NCBI GenBank assembly: GCA_004138175.2
Contig: RYFE02000023.1
Location: 1-64,000 of the forward strand
DNA length: 64,000 bases
Direction: 5' to 3'
Origin: Chloroflexales bacterium ZM16-3
GTDB taxonomy: Bacteria > Chloroflexota > Chloroflexia > Chloroflexales > Chloroflexaceae
The notes beneath the pieces were generated by a model. That model made no database searches. It worked only from the letters and a program-made list of their open reading frames with translations, and had not been told where the DNA came from. Shown in pieces: positions 1 through 8,960 of the stretch. Positions within the stretch are counted from its first letter, which is position 1; the number at the start of each line of letters is the position of its first letter. Made by a program: the position numbers and the translations under genes.

Positions 1-75
1 TCCCGACTCCCGACTCCCGACCCCCGACCCCCGACCCCCGACTCCCGACCCCCGACCCCCGACCCCCGACCCCCC
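1..75. repeat. Heptamer tandem array (CCCGACY)n
   Basis: About ten direct copies of a 7-base unit, CCCGACT or CCCGACC, fill the left edge of the window and end just before the promoter of the propionyl-CoA synthase gene. The array is cut by the window edge. The same unit, in both orientations, recurs inside several genes of this window. Confidence 0.9.
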
Positions 76-78
76 CGC

Positions 79-107
79 TTGACACCGCGCCCCTACCCCG
101 ATACCCT
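79..107 (+). promoter_or_regulatory. Promoter of propionyl-CoA synthase gene
   Basis: TTGACA at 79-84, a 17-base spacer, and TACCCT at 102-107 form a sigma70-type promoter. Transcription would start near 114, about 40 bases before the ATG chosen for pcs. Confidence 0.55.
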
Positions 108-153
108 GTAGCACGTACCCATTGTGCATCGCATGTACAAGCTCGGAGGATCG

Positions 154-3100
154 ATGATGATCAATAACGCGCCCCATGCCGCGCCGCACGCCCCGCGCAG
201 GAACCCCATCCGCTCCCGCGCCGATTGGGAGTCCCAGCGCGCCAGCGCCCTGGGCGACCCCGGCTCCTTCCACGGGGCGATCGCCCGCAGCGCGATCCAT
301 TGGTACGATGCGGGGCTGGGCGCGTGGATCATCTGGGATGAGCCACGCCAGGTATGGGCCGCCCTCGACGCAGGCAGCGGCCTGCCCGTCGCTGTGCCCT
401 ACGACAACACCCATATGCCCTGGCGTCGCGCCCTCAACGACGATAGCCCGCCCTTCTACCGCTGGTTTGAGGGCGGCCTGACCAATGCCTGCTTCAATGA
501 GGTGGACCGCCACGTTATGCTCGGCTTTGGCGACGAGGTCGCCTACTTCTTCGAGGGCGACCGCTGGGACAGCAGCCTGAATGATGGCCGGGGCGGCCCG
601 GTCGTCCACGAGGCGATCACCCGCAAGCAGCTGATGCTAGAGGTGGTCAAGGCCGCCCAGGTGCTGCGCGACCTCGGCCTGAGCCGGGGCGACCGCATCG
701 CGCTGAATATGCCCAATATTCTGCCGCAGATCTTCTACACCGAGGCGGCTAAGCGCCTGGGTATTGTCTACACGCCGGTGTTCGGCGGCTTCAGCGATAA
801 GACGCTCTCTGACCGCATCCACAATGCCGGTGCCCGCGTGGTGATCACCTGCGACGGTGGCTACCGCAACGCTCAGGTGGTGCCCTACAAGGAGATCTAT
901 ACCGACCAGGCGCTGGATAGGTATGTGCCGGTTGAGGTGGCGCTACAGATCGTCCGCAGCACTCTGGAGGCCGAGTTGCTCGATACCTGGCATGTCCAGT
1001 CGATCTATGGCGCTGTCGAGGAACAAATCTCCGACGAGATCACTGTGGAGCGCGCGGATGTGATGCGCGGGGTGGGCGTGGGCCTGGCGCGGCTGGGCGA
1101 GCTCGACGCCGCGCTGCAGGCCCGGCTGCGCACGGTGGTGGCCCAGGCTCTGGTGTCCGCGCCGCCCAGGGTCGATGCGGTGGTGGTGGTGCGCCACACC
1201 GGCCAGGAGATCCTCTGGCGGCAGGGCCGCGACCGCTGGAGCCACGAGCTGATCGCGCAGGCCAGCGACCGCATCCTGGCGGCGGCCCGCGCCGCCGGTG
1301 TGGAGGTGGCGGACGAGGCCGCGCTGCTGGATCTGCCCACCGAGCAGTTTGTGCGCGCGCTCTACGCCAGCAGCCCATGTACGCCCCTCGACGCCGAGTT
1401 CCCCATGTTTATCATCTACACCTCGGGCAGCACCGGCAAGCCCAAGGGCGTCGTCCACGTCCACGGCGGCTATGTGGCCGGGCTGGCCCACACCATGCGG
1501 GTCAGCTTCGACGCCGAGCCGGGCGATGTGATCTATGTGATCGCCGACCCCGGCTGGATCACCGGCCAGAGCTATATGATTACCGCCAGCCTGGCCTGTC
1601 GGCTCACCGGCGTGCTCGCCGAGGGCTCGCCGGTCTTCCCCTCGGCCGGGCGCTACGCCAGCATCATCGAGCGCCACGGCGTGCGCATCTTCAAGGCTGG
1701 CGTCACCTTCCTCAAGTCTGTGATGTCGAACCCTCAGAATGTGGAGGACGTGCGCCAGTATGATATGGGCAGCCTGGAGGTGGCCACCTTCTGCGCCGAG
1801 CCGGTGAGCCCAGCGGTGCAGCAGTTCGGTATGGAGATTATGACCCCGCAGTACATCAACTCGTACTGGGCCACCGAGCACGGCGGGATTGTCTGGACGC
1901 ACTTCTTCGGCAACGACGACTACCCCCTGCGCGCGGACGCCCACACTTACCCGCTGCCCTGGGTGGCGGGGGATGTCTGGGTGGCTACAGGGGTTGGGAG
2001 TCAGGATTCGGAGGTTGGTGATGGCAGCATGTATCGCGTGGCCGACTATGAGGAGAAGGGCGAGATCGTGATCACCGCGCCCTACCCCTACCTCGCCCGC
2101 ACGATCTGGGGCGATGTGAAAGGCTTCGAGGAATCACTCAACACTCAGCCCTCAGCCCTCAGCCCTTGGAGAGGCGACGCCGAGCGCTTCCTGACAACCT
2201 ACTGGCGGCGCGGGCCGGCGGGCGAGTGGGCCTATGTGCAGGGCGACTTCGCCCGCAAGTACGCCGACGGCAGCTTCACCCTGCACGGTCGATCCGACGA
2301 TGTGATTAACGTCTCGGGCCACCGCATGGGCACCGAGGAGATCGAGGGCGCTATCCTGCGCGACCGCCAGATCACCCCCGACTCGCCGGTCGGTAACTGC
2401 ATTGTGATCGGCGCGCCCCACCGCGAGAAGGGGCTGACCCCGCTGGCCTTTGTGCTCACCGTCCCCGACCGCAAGCTCGCCGGTGTTGACCGCCGCCGCC
2501 TGGATGATCTGGTGCGCTCGGAGAAGGGCGTGGTCAGCGTCCCCGAGGACTATATCGAGGTGTCGGCCTTCCCCGAGACGCGCAGCGGCAAGTACATGCG
2601 CCGCTTCCTGCGCAGCCTAATGGCCGATGAGCCGCTGGGCGACACGACCACCCTGCGCAACCCCGAGTCGCTCGCCGAGATCGCCGAGAAGATCGCGGCC
2701 TGGAAGCGCGCTCAGCAGATGGCCGAGGAGCAGCAGATCATCGAGCGGTACAGGTACTTTACGATCGAGTACCACACCGTCGGAAGGAAGAAGGAAGAAG
2801 GAAGAACGATGAAAGATGGCGATCCGGATCATCCTTCATCCTTCATCCTTCATCCTTCAAAGCTCGCCATCGTCACCGTGACCAACCCGCCGGTGAACGC
2901 GCTGAACGAGCGGGCGCTGGATGAGCTGAACACGATTGTGGATCACCTGGCCCGGCGGCGGGATGTGGCGGCGGTGGTCTTTACGGGGCAGGGCACAAAG
3001 AGCTTTGTGGCCGGGGCGGATATCCGCCAGCTGCTTGAGGATCTGCACACGGTGGAGGATGCGCTGGCCCTGCCGAACAATGCGCATCTGGCCTTCCGCA

Positions 3101-5763
3101 AGATCGAGCGGATGGCTAAGCCCTGCGTGGCCGCGATCAATGGGGTGGCCCTGGGCGGCGGGCTGGAGTTTGCGCTGGCCTGCCATTACCGGGTGACAGA
3201 GCCCTATGCCGAGTTTGGCCAGCCCGAGATCAACCTGCGCCTGCTGCCTGGCTACGGCGGTACCCAGCGTCTGCCGCGCCTGCTGTACTCCCGCGCCAGG
3301 GGCACTGGCCTGCTGCGCGCCATTGAGCTCATCCTCGGCGGGCGCAGCATCAGCGCCGAAGAGGCTCACGAGATCGGCCTTGTCGACGCCCTGGCCGCCG
3401 GAGATCAGGATGTGCTCTCGCTGGCCTGCGCTCTGGCCAGCGCCTACGTGCAGCAGGACAGCGTCGAGGCGGAGCCATCCACCGAGCTGGGCCAGGCGTT
3501 CGCCGAGCGCCGCCGACAGGTGGCCGCATGGGCCGCCCCGCAGCCAGACTTTGTCGCCGATGAGCTGGCCCACATCCTGGCCCACCCCGATATCGAGCGG
3601 ATTATGCGCCAGGCCCAGGGGGCCGGGCGCGGCCCCGCCGTGAGGCGGGCGGTCGAGGCGATGCGCCTTGGCTTCGAGCGCGGCCTCGACGAGGGGCTGT
3701 CCCACGAGGCCAGGCTCTTCGCCGAGGCCGTGGTTGACCCCGAGGGCGGCAAGGCCGGCATCAGCGCGTTTATGGACAGGCGCAGCGCGCCCCTGCCCAC
3801 CCGCCGCCCGCGGGTGGGCGCGGAGCATGAGCAGACCCTGCGCGACCAGGGCCAGCTGCTGCCCATCGGCTCGCCCTTCTTCCCCGGCGTCACGCCCCTG
3901 CCCGCCTGGCAGTACGCCCAGGCCGTCGTGCGCGACCCGCAGAGCGGGGCGGGCGCCCACGGCGACCCGATCAGCGCCGAGCGCCAGATCATTACTCCCG
4001 TCGAGCGGCCAGGGCCGAGTCAGGCACTGCTCTACGTGCTGGTCAGCGAGGTCAACTTCAACGATATCTGGGCGATCACCGGCATCCCGGTGAGCCTGTT
4101 CGACGAGCACGACCGCGACTGGCACGTGACCGGCTCGGGCGGGGTGGCCCTGATCGCCGCGCTGGGCGAGGATGCCCGCCGCGAGGGCAGGCTGAAGGTG
4201 GGCGATATGGTGGCGATCTACGCGGGCCAGAGCGACCTGCTCTCGCCGCTGGCCGGGCTCGACCCGATGGCGGCCGACTTTGTGATCCAGGGCTACAACA
4301 CGCCGGACGGCTCGCACCAGCAGTTTATGCTGGCCCAGGCGCCGCAATGCCTGCCTCTGCCGCCCGACATGAGCCTGGAGGCGGCCGGCAGCTTCATGCT
4401 GAACCTGGGCACCGTCTACCGGGCGCTCTTCACCACGCTGGGCGTCCGGGCCGGGCGGAGCATCTTCATCGAGGGGGCGGCCACCGGCACCGGGCTGGAC
4501 GCGGCCCGCACCGCCGCGCGCAACGGGCTGGACGTGATCGGCCTGGTCAGCTCGGAACAGCGGGCGGTCACCCTGCGCGCGGCCGGGGCGCGCGGCGCGG
4601 TCAACCGCAAGAACCCGGCGCTGGCCGAGTGCTTCACCCGCGTGCCGCCCGACCCGGAGCTGTGGGGGACGTGGGAGCAGGCCGGCGAGGCGCTGATCGA
4701 GCGCTTCAAGGAGCAGAATGACGGCAGGCTGGCGGACTACGCCGTCTCTCACGCGGGTGAGACGGCCTTCCCGCGCAGCTTCCAGCTGCTGGGCGCGCCG
4801 CGCGACGGCCACATCCCCACGATCGCCTTCTACGGGGCCAGCAGCGGCTACCACTTCACCTTCCTGGGCAAGCTGGGCAGCGCCAGCCCCACCGAGATGC
4901 TGCGCCGCGCCGGGCTCCACGCCGGGCAGGCGGTGGCGATCTACTACGGCGTCCAGGAGTCGGGAATTGGGAGTCGGGAGTCGGATCCGACTCCCGACTC
5001 CCGACTCCCGACTCCTGCGCTGATCGACCCCGCCGGCCTTGAGGCGATCGAGTCGGCGCGGGCGCTCGGGGCGCGGGTGGTTGTCGTGACCTACACCGAG
5101 GCCCAGCGCGAGTTTGTGCAGAGCCTGGGGTTCGGCGCTGCGCTGCGCGGCGTGGTGAGCCTGGAGGAGATACAGCGGCGGATGGGCGCCGACTTCGACT
5201 GGCCGGAGACGATGCCAGACCTGCCGGACTCGAAGGCCGACCCGGCCGGGCTGAAGGAGGCGGTGCGCCGCTTCAACGAGCTGACCTTCAAGCCGCTGGG
5301 GGCGGCGGTGGGACAGCACCTGCGCAGCGCCGACAACCCGCGCGGCTACCCCGACCTGATCATCGAGCGGGCTGGCCACGACGCGCTGGCCGTCAGCGCC
5401 ATGCTGGTGAAGCCCTTCACCGGGCGGATCGTCTATTTCGAGGAGCTAGACGGGCGGCGCTTCTCCTTCTTCGCCCCGCAGATCTGGATGCGCCAGCGCC
5501 GCATCCTCATGCCTACGGCCAACATCTACGGCACGCACCTCTCCAACGCCTACGAGATTGTCCGCCTGAGCGACGAGATCAGCGCTGGGCTGCTCGGCAT
5601 CACCGAGCCGACCCTGGTGCCCTGGGAGGAGCTGCGCGAGGCGCACCAGGCCATGTGGGAGAACCGCCACGCCGCTGCCACCTATGTGGTGAACCACGCC
5701 CTGCCCGCCCCTGGGATCAGGGGCAGGGACGAGCTCTACGAGGCGTGGGCGAGCCTCTTCTGA
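154..5763 (+). CDS. pcs: Propionyl-CoA synthase (trifunctional)
   Basis: Converts 3-hydroxypropionate to propionyl-CoA in the 3-hydroxypropionate bi-cycle. Three fused activities are visible: an AMP-forming acyl-CoA synthetase (signature YTSGSTGKPKG at about residues 422-432), an enoyl-CoA hydratase (from about residue 904, with VAGAD and GVALGGG oxyanion-hole segments) and an enoyl-CoA reductase of the medium-chain type (about 1280-1869). The ATG at 154 is preferred to the GTG at 124 because GGAGG lies 5 bases before it. At 1869 residues it is longer than the roughly 1820 I recall for Chloroflexus. The excess coincides with four low-complexity stretches built from short tandem repeats, at about residues 612-624, 661-673, 875-903 and 1602-1623, mostly between domains. 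It ends 5 bases from the convergent glycosyltransferase gene. Confidence 0.95.
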   Translation: MMINNAPHAAPHAPRRNPIRSRADWESQRASALGDPGSFHGAIARSAIHWYDAGLGAWIIWDEPRQVWAALDAGSGLPVAVPYDNTHMPWRRALNDDSPPFYRWFEGGLTNACFNEVDRHVMLGFGDEVAYFFEGDRWDSSLNDGRGGPVVHEAITRKQLMLEVVKAAQVLRDLGLSRGDRIALNMPNILPQIFYTEAAKRLGIVYTPVFGGFSDKTLSDRIHNAGARVVITCDGGYRNAQVVPYKEIYTDQALDRYVPVEVALQIVRSTLEAELLDTWHVQSIYGAVEEQISDEITVERADVMRGVGVGLARLGELDAALQARLRTVVAQALVSAPPRVDAVVVVRHTGQEILWRQGRDRWSHELIAQASDRILAAARAAGVEVADEAALLDLPTEQFVRALYASSPCTPLDAEFPMFIIYTSGSTGKPKGVVHVHGGYVAGLAHTMRVSFDAEPGDVIYVIADPGWITGQSYMITASLACRLTGVLAEGSPVFPSAGRYASIIERHGVRIFKAGVTFLKSVMSNPQNVEDVRQYDMGSLEVATFCAEPVSPAVQQFGMEIMTPQYINSYWATEHGGIVWTHFFGNDDYPLRADAHTYPLPWVAGDVWVATGVGSQDSEVGDGSMYRVADYEEKGEIVITAPYPYLARTIWGDVKGFEESLNTQPSALSPWRGDAERFLTTYWRRGPAGEWAYVQGDFARKYADGSFTLHGRSDDVINVSGHRMGTEEIEGAILRDRQITPDSPVGNCIVIGAPHREKGLTPLAFVLTVPDRKLAGVDRRRLDDLVRSEKGVVSVPEDYIEVSAFPETRSGKYMRRFLRSLMADEPLGDTTTLRNPESLAEIAEKIAAWKRAQQMAEEQQIIERYRYFTIEYHTVGRKKEEGRTMKDGDPDHPSSFILHPSKLAIVTVTNPPVNALNERALDELNTIVDHLARRRDVAAVVFTGQGTKSFVAGADIRQLLEDLHTVEDALALPNNAHLAFRKIERMAKPCVAAINGVALGGGLEFALACHYRVTEPYAEFGQPEINLRLLPGYGGTQRLPRLLYSRARGTGLLRAIELILGGRSISAEEAHEIGLVDALAAGDQDVLSLACALASAYVQQDSVEAEPSTELGQAFAERRRQVAAWAAPQPDFVADELAHILAHPDIERIMRQAQGAGRGPAVRRAVEAMRLGFERGLDEGLSHEARLFAEAVVDPEGGKAGISAFMDRRSAPLPTRRPRVGAEHEQTLRDQGQLLPIGSPFFPGVTPLPAWQYAQAVVRDPQSGAGAHGDPISAERQIITPVERPGPSQALLYVLVSEVNFNDIWAITGIPVSLFDEHDRDWHVTGSGGVALIAALGEDARREGRLKVGDMVAIYAGQSDLLSPLAGLDPMAADFVIQGYNTPDGSHQQFMLAQAPQCLPLPPDMSLEAAGSFMLNLGTVYRALFTTLGVRAGRSIFIEGAATGTGLDAARTAARNGLDVIGLVSSEQRAVTLRAAGARGAVNRKNPALAECFTRVPPDPELWGTWEQAGEALIERFKEQNDGRLADYAVSHAGETAFPRSFQLLGAPRDGHIPTIAFYGASSGYHFTFLGKLGSASPTEMLRRAGLHAGQAVAIYYGVQESGIGSRESDPTPDSRLPTPALIDPAGLEAIESARALGARVVVVTYTEAQREFVQSLGFGAALRGVVSLEEIQRRMGADFDWPETMPDLPDSKADPAGLKEAVRRFNELTFKPLGAAVGQHLRSADNPRGYPDLIIERAGHDALAVSAMLVKPFTGRIVYFEELDGRRFSFFAPQIWMRQRRILMPTANIYGTHLSNAYEIVRLSDEISAGLLGITEPTLVPWEELREAHQAMWENRHAAATYVVNHALPAPGIRGRDELYEAWASLF
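2136..2170. repeat. Heptamer array inside pcs (CCTCAGC unit)
   Basis: Direct copies of a heptamer close to CCTCAGC lie in the synthetase part of the propionyl-CoA synthase gene and stay in frame. They encode a Ser/Pro/Leu-rich loop. Confidence 0.65.
2777..2860. repeat. Heptamer arrays in the ligase-hydratase linker of pcs
   Basis: A GGAAGAA heptamer array (2779-2803) is followed by a CATCCTT heptamer array (2835-2860). Both are translated, giving a charged then Ser/Phe/His-rich linker of about 28 residues between the synthetase and hydratase domains. The reading frame is kept. Confidence 0.85.
4956..5016. repeat. Inverted heptamer arrays in the reductase part of pcs
   Basis: GGGAGTC heptamers run up to GGATCC and then continue as the reverse complement GACTCCC, so the insert is palindromic. 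It encodes about 20 residues rich in Ser, Arg, Asp and Pro within the reductase region and does not shift the frame. Confidence 0.9.
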
Positions 5764-5768
5764 TGGCC

Positions 5769-6983
5769 TCAGCGCACCAGCGAGCCGTACAGCTCGACGG
5801 TGCGCTCGGCGATCGCGTCCCAGCTGAAGTGCTCCTCGACGCGGCGGCGGCCGGCCGCGCCGAAGCGGGCCTGGAGCGCCGGGTCGAGGGCCACCCGGTT
5901 GATCGCGGCGGCCAGGTCGGCCGAGAAGGCCGCCGGGTCAACCGGCTCGAAGGTGCCCTCCCGCAGCTTCAGATCGACCAGCAGGCCGGTCTCCTCGGGC
6001 ACCACCACCTCCTTGATCCCGCCGACCGCCGAGGCGACCACCGCCGTCTCGCATGCCATCGCCTCCAGGTTGATGATCCCGAAGGGCTCGTAGACGCTGG
6101 GGCAGATGAAGGCGGCGGCGTGGGAGTATATCTGGATCACGTCGGGGCGAGCCAGCATCTCCTGGATCCAGATCACGCCGGGGCGATCCTTGACCACGGC
6201 GGCCAGACCCTCCTGCATCTCGTGGGCGATCTCGGGCGTGTCGGGGGCGCCGGCGCAGAGCACCACCTGGAGCGAGGGGTCGATCTGCGGGATGGCATTT
6301 ACCAGGTGGATGATGCCTTTCTGGCGGGTGATCCGGCCCACGAACAGCACATAGGGTCGGCTCGGATCGACCCCGTAGCGGGTCAGCGCATCGGTGGCGG
6401 TGGCCTTGCGGTACTCGGCCAGGTCGATCCCGTTATAGATCACGTGGACCTTCTCGGGGCTCACGTCGAACAGACGCAGCACATCCTCGCGGGTCTCCTT
6501 GGAGACGGCGATGATCGCGTCGGCCTGCTCCATAGCGGTGCGCTCCATCCAGGAGCTGAGGTGGTAGCCGTTGCCAAGCTGCTCGACCTTCCAGGGGCGC
6601 AGGGGCTCCAGCGAGTGGATGGTGAGCACGTAGGGCACGCCCCAGAGCTTGCTGGCCAGCAGCCCGCCCATATCGGTGTACCAGGTGTGGCAATGGACGA
6701 TCTGGGCGTCGAGGTTATCCTTGGCCATCAGCAGCGAGCGCGCAAAGGCGTCCACCGCGCCGGAGTAGCGCGGGTCAGTGTTCCGCTTCACCTCATCCCA
6801 GAGCGGGTAGCCGCGCACGCTGAGGCGCTCGCCGTCGGCCTGCTGGCTGCCGAAGCAGCGCACCTCAACATCGACGAGCTTCGCCAGCGCCTTGCTCAGG
6901 TACTCCACGTGAACCCCGGCGCCGCCGTAGACGTTGGGCGGGTACTCGTTGGTAAACAGGGCGATCTTCTTGAGATCAGGCAT
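5769..6983 (-). CDS. glgA: GT4-type glycogen synthase (corynebacterial GlgA family)
   Basis: A 404-residue retaining glycosyltransferase with two Rossmann domains. It opens with the FTNEYPPNVYGGAGVHVEYL segment typical of the corynebacterial-type glycogen synthase family (GT4, also linked to maltose-1-phosphate synthesis), and carries the C-terminal E-x7-E element in YEPFGIINLEAMA. Expected role: elongation of alpha-1,4-glucan from a nucleotide sugar, that is, glycogen storage in the cytosol. It is monocistronic, convergent with pcs, and read from an extended -10 promoter. Donor (ADP-glucose or other) cannot be told from sequence. Confidence 0.85.
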   Translation of the reverse strand: MPDLKKIALFTNEYPPNVYGGAGVHVEYLSKALAKLVDVEVRCFGSQQADGERLSVRGYPLWDEVKRNTDPRYSGAVDAFARSLLMAKDNLDAQIVHCHTWYTDMGGLLASKLWGVPYVLTIHSLEPLRPWKVEQLGNGYHLSSWMERTAMEQADAIIAVSKETREDVLRLFDVSPEKVHVIYNGIDLAEYRKATATDALTRYGVDPSRPYVLFVGRITRQKGIIHLVNAIPQIDPSLQVVLCAGAPDTPEIAHEMQEGLAAVVKDRPGVIWIQEMLARPDVIQIYSHAAAFICPSVYEPFGIINLEAMACETAVVASAVGGIKEVVVPEETGLLVDLKLREGTFEPVDPAAFSADLAAAINRVALDPALQARFGAAGRRRVEEHFSWDAIAERTVELYGSLVR

Positions 6984-7028
6984 AGCAATCCCTTACTTCC
7001 AATCAGGCGCACGGTCACAGGTGGCTCA

Positions 7029-7037
7029 AGTATAGCA
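7029..7037 (-). promoter_or_regulatory. Extended -10 promoter of the glycogen synthase gene
   Basis: TGCTATACT on the minus strand, about 45 bases before the start codon, with no good -35. The same nine bases occur upstream of the nucleotidyltransferase and hydrogenase genes. Confidence 0.5.
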
Positions 7038-7080
7038 TCAACTGTGTTTGGGCTGATGCAACATTCTGAGCGCCTCACGG

Positions 7081-7202
7081 CTGGCGACTGGAAGTCGCGC
7101 CGACGGGGCGCGTTGCGCCGGGCGTCGGCCTACGCCGACGCCGGAACCGCCCGCCTAGGCGGGCGGCTGGCCGCAGGCCCCCGCGACGCGGCTTCAGCCG
7201 CC
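7081..7202. repeat. Palindromic element related to the insert in cobD
   Basis: This GC-rich stretch starts GCTGGCGACTGGAAGTCGC (7082 on) and ends with a degenerate inverted copy. It shares its interior (GGCGTCGGCCT, CGCCGACGCCG, GGCGGGCGG) with the 125-bp element inside cobD. It lies just before the LysE leader promoter. Confidence 0.75.
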
Positions 7203-7234
7203 ATCGACAATGCACTCGCCCTTGGGTGGAGCTA

Positions 7235-7243
7235 TGGTATACT
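7235..7243 (+). promoter_or_regulatory. Extended -10 promoter of the LysE leader
   Basis: TGGTATACT ends 7 bases before the ATG of a short leader ORF at 7251, so the transcript would be leaderless or nearly so. Confidence 0.5.
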
Positions 7244-7250
7244 GCGCGCC

Positions 7251-7325
7251 ATGAGCATGATTACCGTCAGCAGCACGCGCCAGCAGCAGCGCCGCACCCG
7301 GGGGCCGGGAGGTACGGCGATCTGA
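7251..7325 (+). CDS. Putative leader peptide upstream of the exporter
   Basis: A 24-codon ORF begins right at the predicted transcription start and ends 24 bases before a GC-rich hairpin. It contains three consecutive Gln codons and four Arg codons (core TRQQQRRTRG). It is followed by a terminator-like stem and then a LysE-family exporter gene, the layout of a transcription attenuator. Peptide function is inferred from position only; no homologue is recognised. Confidence 0.4.
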   Translation: MSMITVSSTRQQQRRTRGPGGTAI

Positions 7326-7348
7326 CGCTGCGCAGCTAGCCGAACTCG

Positions 7349-7384
7349 CGCCCGCCGGGACACCCCCGGCGGGCGCTTTGTGTT
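7349..7384 (+). terminator. GC-rich hairpin in the exporter leader
   Basis: GCGCCCGCCGGG pairs with CCCGGCGGGCGC around a short loop and is followed by TTTGTGTTGT. It lies between the leader ORF and the LysE-family gene and could act as an attenuator. Confidence 0.6.
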
Positions 7385-7415
7385 GTCGCCAGGATTGTAT
7401 GTGAGGGAAGAAACG

Positions 7416-8030
7416 ATGGACACGGGATTTCTGCTGCGGGGGCTGGTGGTGGGGGTCGCTATCGCGGCTCCGGTGGGGCCGATCGGGGTGCTGTGTATTC
7501 GGCGCACCCTGGCCGACGGGCGGGCTACGGGCTTCGCCTCGGGGATGGGCGCGGCTACGGCTGACCTGATCTACGGGACGGTGGCGGCCCTTGGGCTGAC
7601 GGCGGTGGCTGGCCTGCTAGAGGGGGTGAGCCTGTGGACGCGCCTGCTGGGCGGGCTGTTTTTGTGCTACCTGGGGGTGCGTACGCTGCTTGAGGCACCA
7701 TCGGAGCGCCCGGCGGCGGCCGGGGCGCGCGGGCTGCTGGGGGCCTACGCCTCCACCTTCGCCCTGACGATCACCAACCCGGCGACGATCATCGCCTTCG
7801 CGGCAGTGTTCGCCGGCATGGGCGCGGCCAGCGGGGTGTCTGGCTACGGCGACACGCTGCTGCTGGTGGCCGGGGTGTTCAGCGGATCGGCCCTCTGGTG
7901 GCTGCTGCTCAGCGGCGGGGTGAGCCTGCTGCGCTCGCGGGTGACGCCGACCGCCCTGCGCTGGGTGAACCGCAGCGCAGGGCTGATCATCCTGGGCTTT
8001 GGCGTGGCCGCCCTGGCAAGCCTGCTCTGA
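7416..8030 (+). CDS. LysE/RhtB-family amino-acid exporter
   Basis: A 204-residue polytopic membrane protein with about six hydrophobic segments and the N-terminal family motif GxxxGxxxPVGPIGVLC (here VAIAAPVGPIGVLC) followed by the LG-rich fold. The family exports amino acids or related small molecules across the inner membrane. The ATG at 7416 follows GAGGGAAG; the GTG at 7380 lies inside the hairpin and is less likely. Expression may be controlled by the upstream leader ORF and hairpin. Substrate is unknown; arginine or lysine is only suggested by the Arg-rich leader. Confidence 0.85.
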   Translation: MDTGFLLRGLVVGVAIAAPVGPIGVLCIRRTLADGRATGFASGMGAATADLIYGTVAALGLTAVAGLLEGVSLWTRLLGGLFLCYLGVRTLLEAPSERPAAAGARGLLGAYASTFALTITNPATIIAFAAVFAGMGAASGVSGYGDTLLLVAGVFSGSALWWLLLSGGVSLLRSRVTPTALRWVNRSAGLIILGFGVAALASLL

Positions 8031-8068
8031 GGGATGGGCTCAGGGAGGGCAAAAGCCCTCCCTGAGCC

Positions 8069-8228
8069 CTCTATGCGGCGTCACCCGGCGGCTGAAGCCG
8101 CGGGCTCTTGTTCTGCGAAGGCCGCCTGCGCGGCCTCAGGCAGGCCGCGCAGGCGGCCTTCGTTGGACAGAGCCCGCCCGTTCACGGGCCGGGTGCTCGG
8201 GGTGATAGGGTGACTTTTGCGGTATTGC
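8069..8228. repeat. MITE-family copy, right end intact
   Basis: A palindromic block with the GAAGGCCGCCTGCGCGGCCT core and CGGCGGCTGAAGCCGCGGGC flank seen at 37571, 39483 and 55670. It ends with the family terminus GACTTTTGCGGTATTGC at 8228. The left terminus is degraded. Confidence 0.75.
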
Positions 8229-8236
8229 GCTCAGCG

Positions 8237-8836
8237 CTATAGCCCTATGCCTCGGCGGAAGAAGCCAGCGACAGCGTCGGGCATCTCCTCGGGGTTAGGT
8301 GTGCCGGTAATGCTCAGCCGACCCACGTTCGGCGACATAAACAGGGCGTAGAAGATTCGCACAATGCTGGCCTCATCAAGCTGCGGGTTGATCTCCCCGG
8401 CGGCGATGGCCTGGTGAACCAGATCCACCACCACCGCATCGATCCGACAGATCTGATCGAGCGGCTCCTGGTGGCCCTTGAGCATATGTACGATCTCGGG
8501 CATCCACAGCTGCATCGCCGTGACGCGCCGGTCGAGCTGCACCTGCACCCCCGTGCGCAGTAGGTCGGTCAGGCGGTCGAGGGCCGACCGGCCCGACGCG
8601 CCACCGTCGTCCACTACTGAGAAGAGGCGATCCATCACCTGGGCCGCCATCGCCACCACCAGCGCCTCCTTAGTGGAGAAATGGCTGTAGAGGGTTGGCT
8701 TGGAGACACCGACGTGCGCCGCCAAGTCATCCATCGACATCGCGGCGTAGCCCCGCTCGGCGATCAGATGCTGGGCCGCCTCTAGGATCTCATCCCGCAG
8801 CACCTGGCGTCGGCGCTCGCGCAGGTTACTCGCCAT
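8237..8836 (-). CDS. TetR-family regulator of the RND operon
   Basis: A 199-residue one-component regulator. The N-terminal helix-turn-helix is clear (DDLAAHVGVSKPTLYSHFST, about residues 37-56); the C-terminal ligand domain is of the AcrR-like type. It is the last gene of a leftward operon after an RND permease and its adaptor, so it most likely represses efflux until a substrate binds. A long hairpin separates it from the adaptor gene. A TetR-like palindrome occurs instead before the second efflux operon at 55958, so it might act there too; that is speculative. Confidence 0.85.
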   Translation of the reverse strand: MASNLRERRRQVLRDEILEAAQHLIAERGYAAMSMDDLAAHVGVSKPTLYSHFSTKEALVVAMAAQVMDRLFSVVDDGGASGRSALDRLTDLLRTGVQVQLDRRVTAMQLWMPEIVHMLKGHQEPLDQICRIDAVVVDLVHQAIAAGEINPQLDEASIVRIFYALFMSPNVGRLSITGTPNPEEMPDAVAGFFRRGIGL

Positions 8837-8891
8837 GAAACGGCCTTTCTACCAGGGAGGTGCATTGGATCGCGAAAGATACGGAAGGGGC

Positions 8892-8937
8892 GAAGGACAC
8901 GCACACGAACTTCGCGAAGTTCGTGTGCGTGTCCTTC
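8892..8937. repeat. Perfect long hairpin between adaptor and tetR
   Basis: An uninterrupted inverted repeat, about 23 bases per arm, centred on TTCGCGAA. It belongs to the set of long perfect hairpins found between genes in this window and may end or process the transcript. Confidence 0.8.
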
Positions 8938-8960
8938 ACCAGGATTCGTGTCCTCCCTGA

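Noticed and set aside
943-1944. 333-codon antisense frame in the acyl-CoA synthetase region
   Set aside because: His/Ala/Gly-rich shadow of the sense gene, no start signals.
2857-5379. 840-codon open frame antisense to propionyl-CoA synthase
   Set aside because: Long antisense frames are expected opposite GC-rich coding sequence; the translation is low-complexity (Arg/Gly/His) with no family motif.
5655-7325. 556-codon open frame opposite the glycogen synthase gene
   Set aside because: It mirrors the codons of the real gene on the other strand and crosses its promoter and a repeat; no domain is recognisable.
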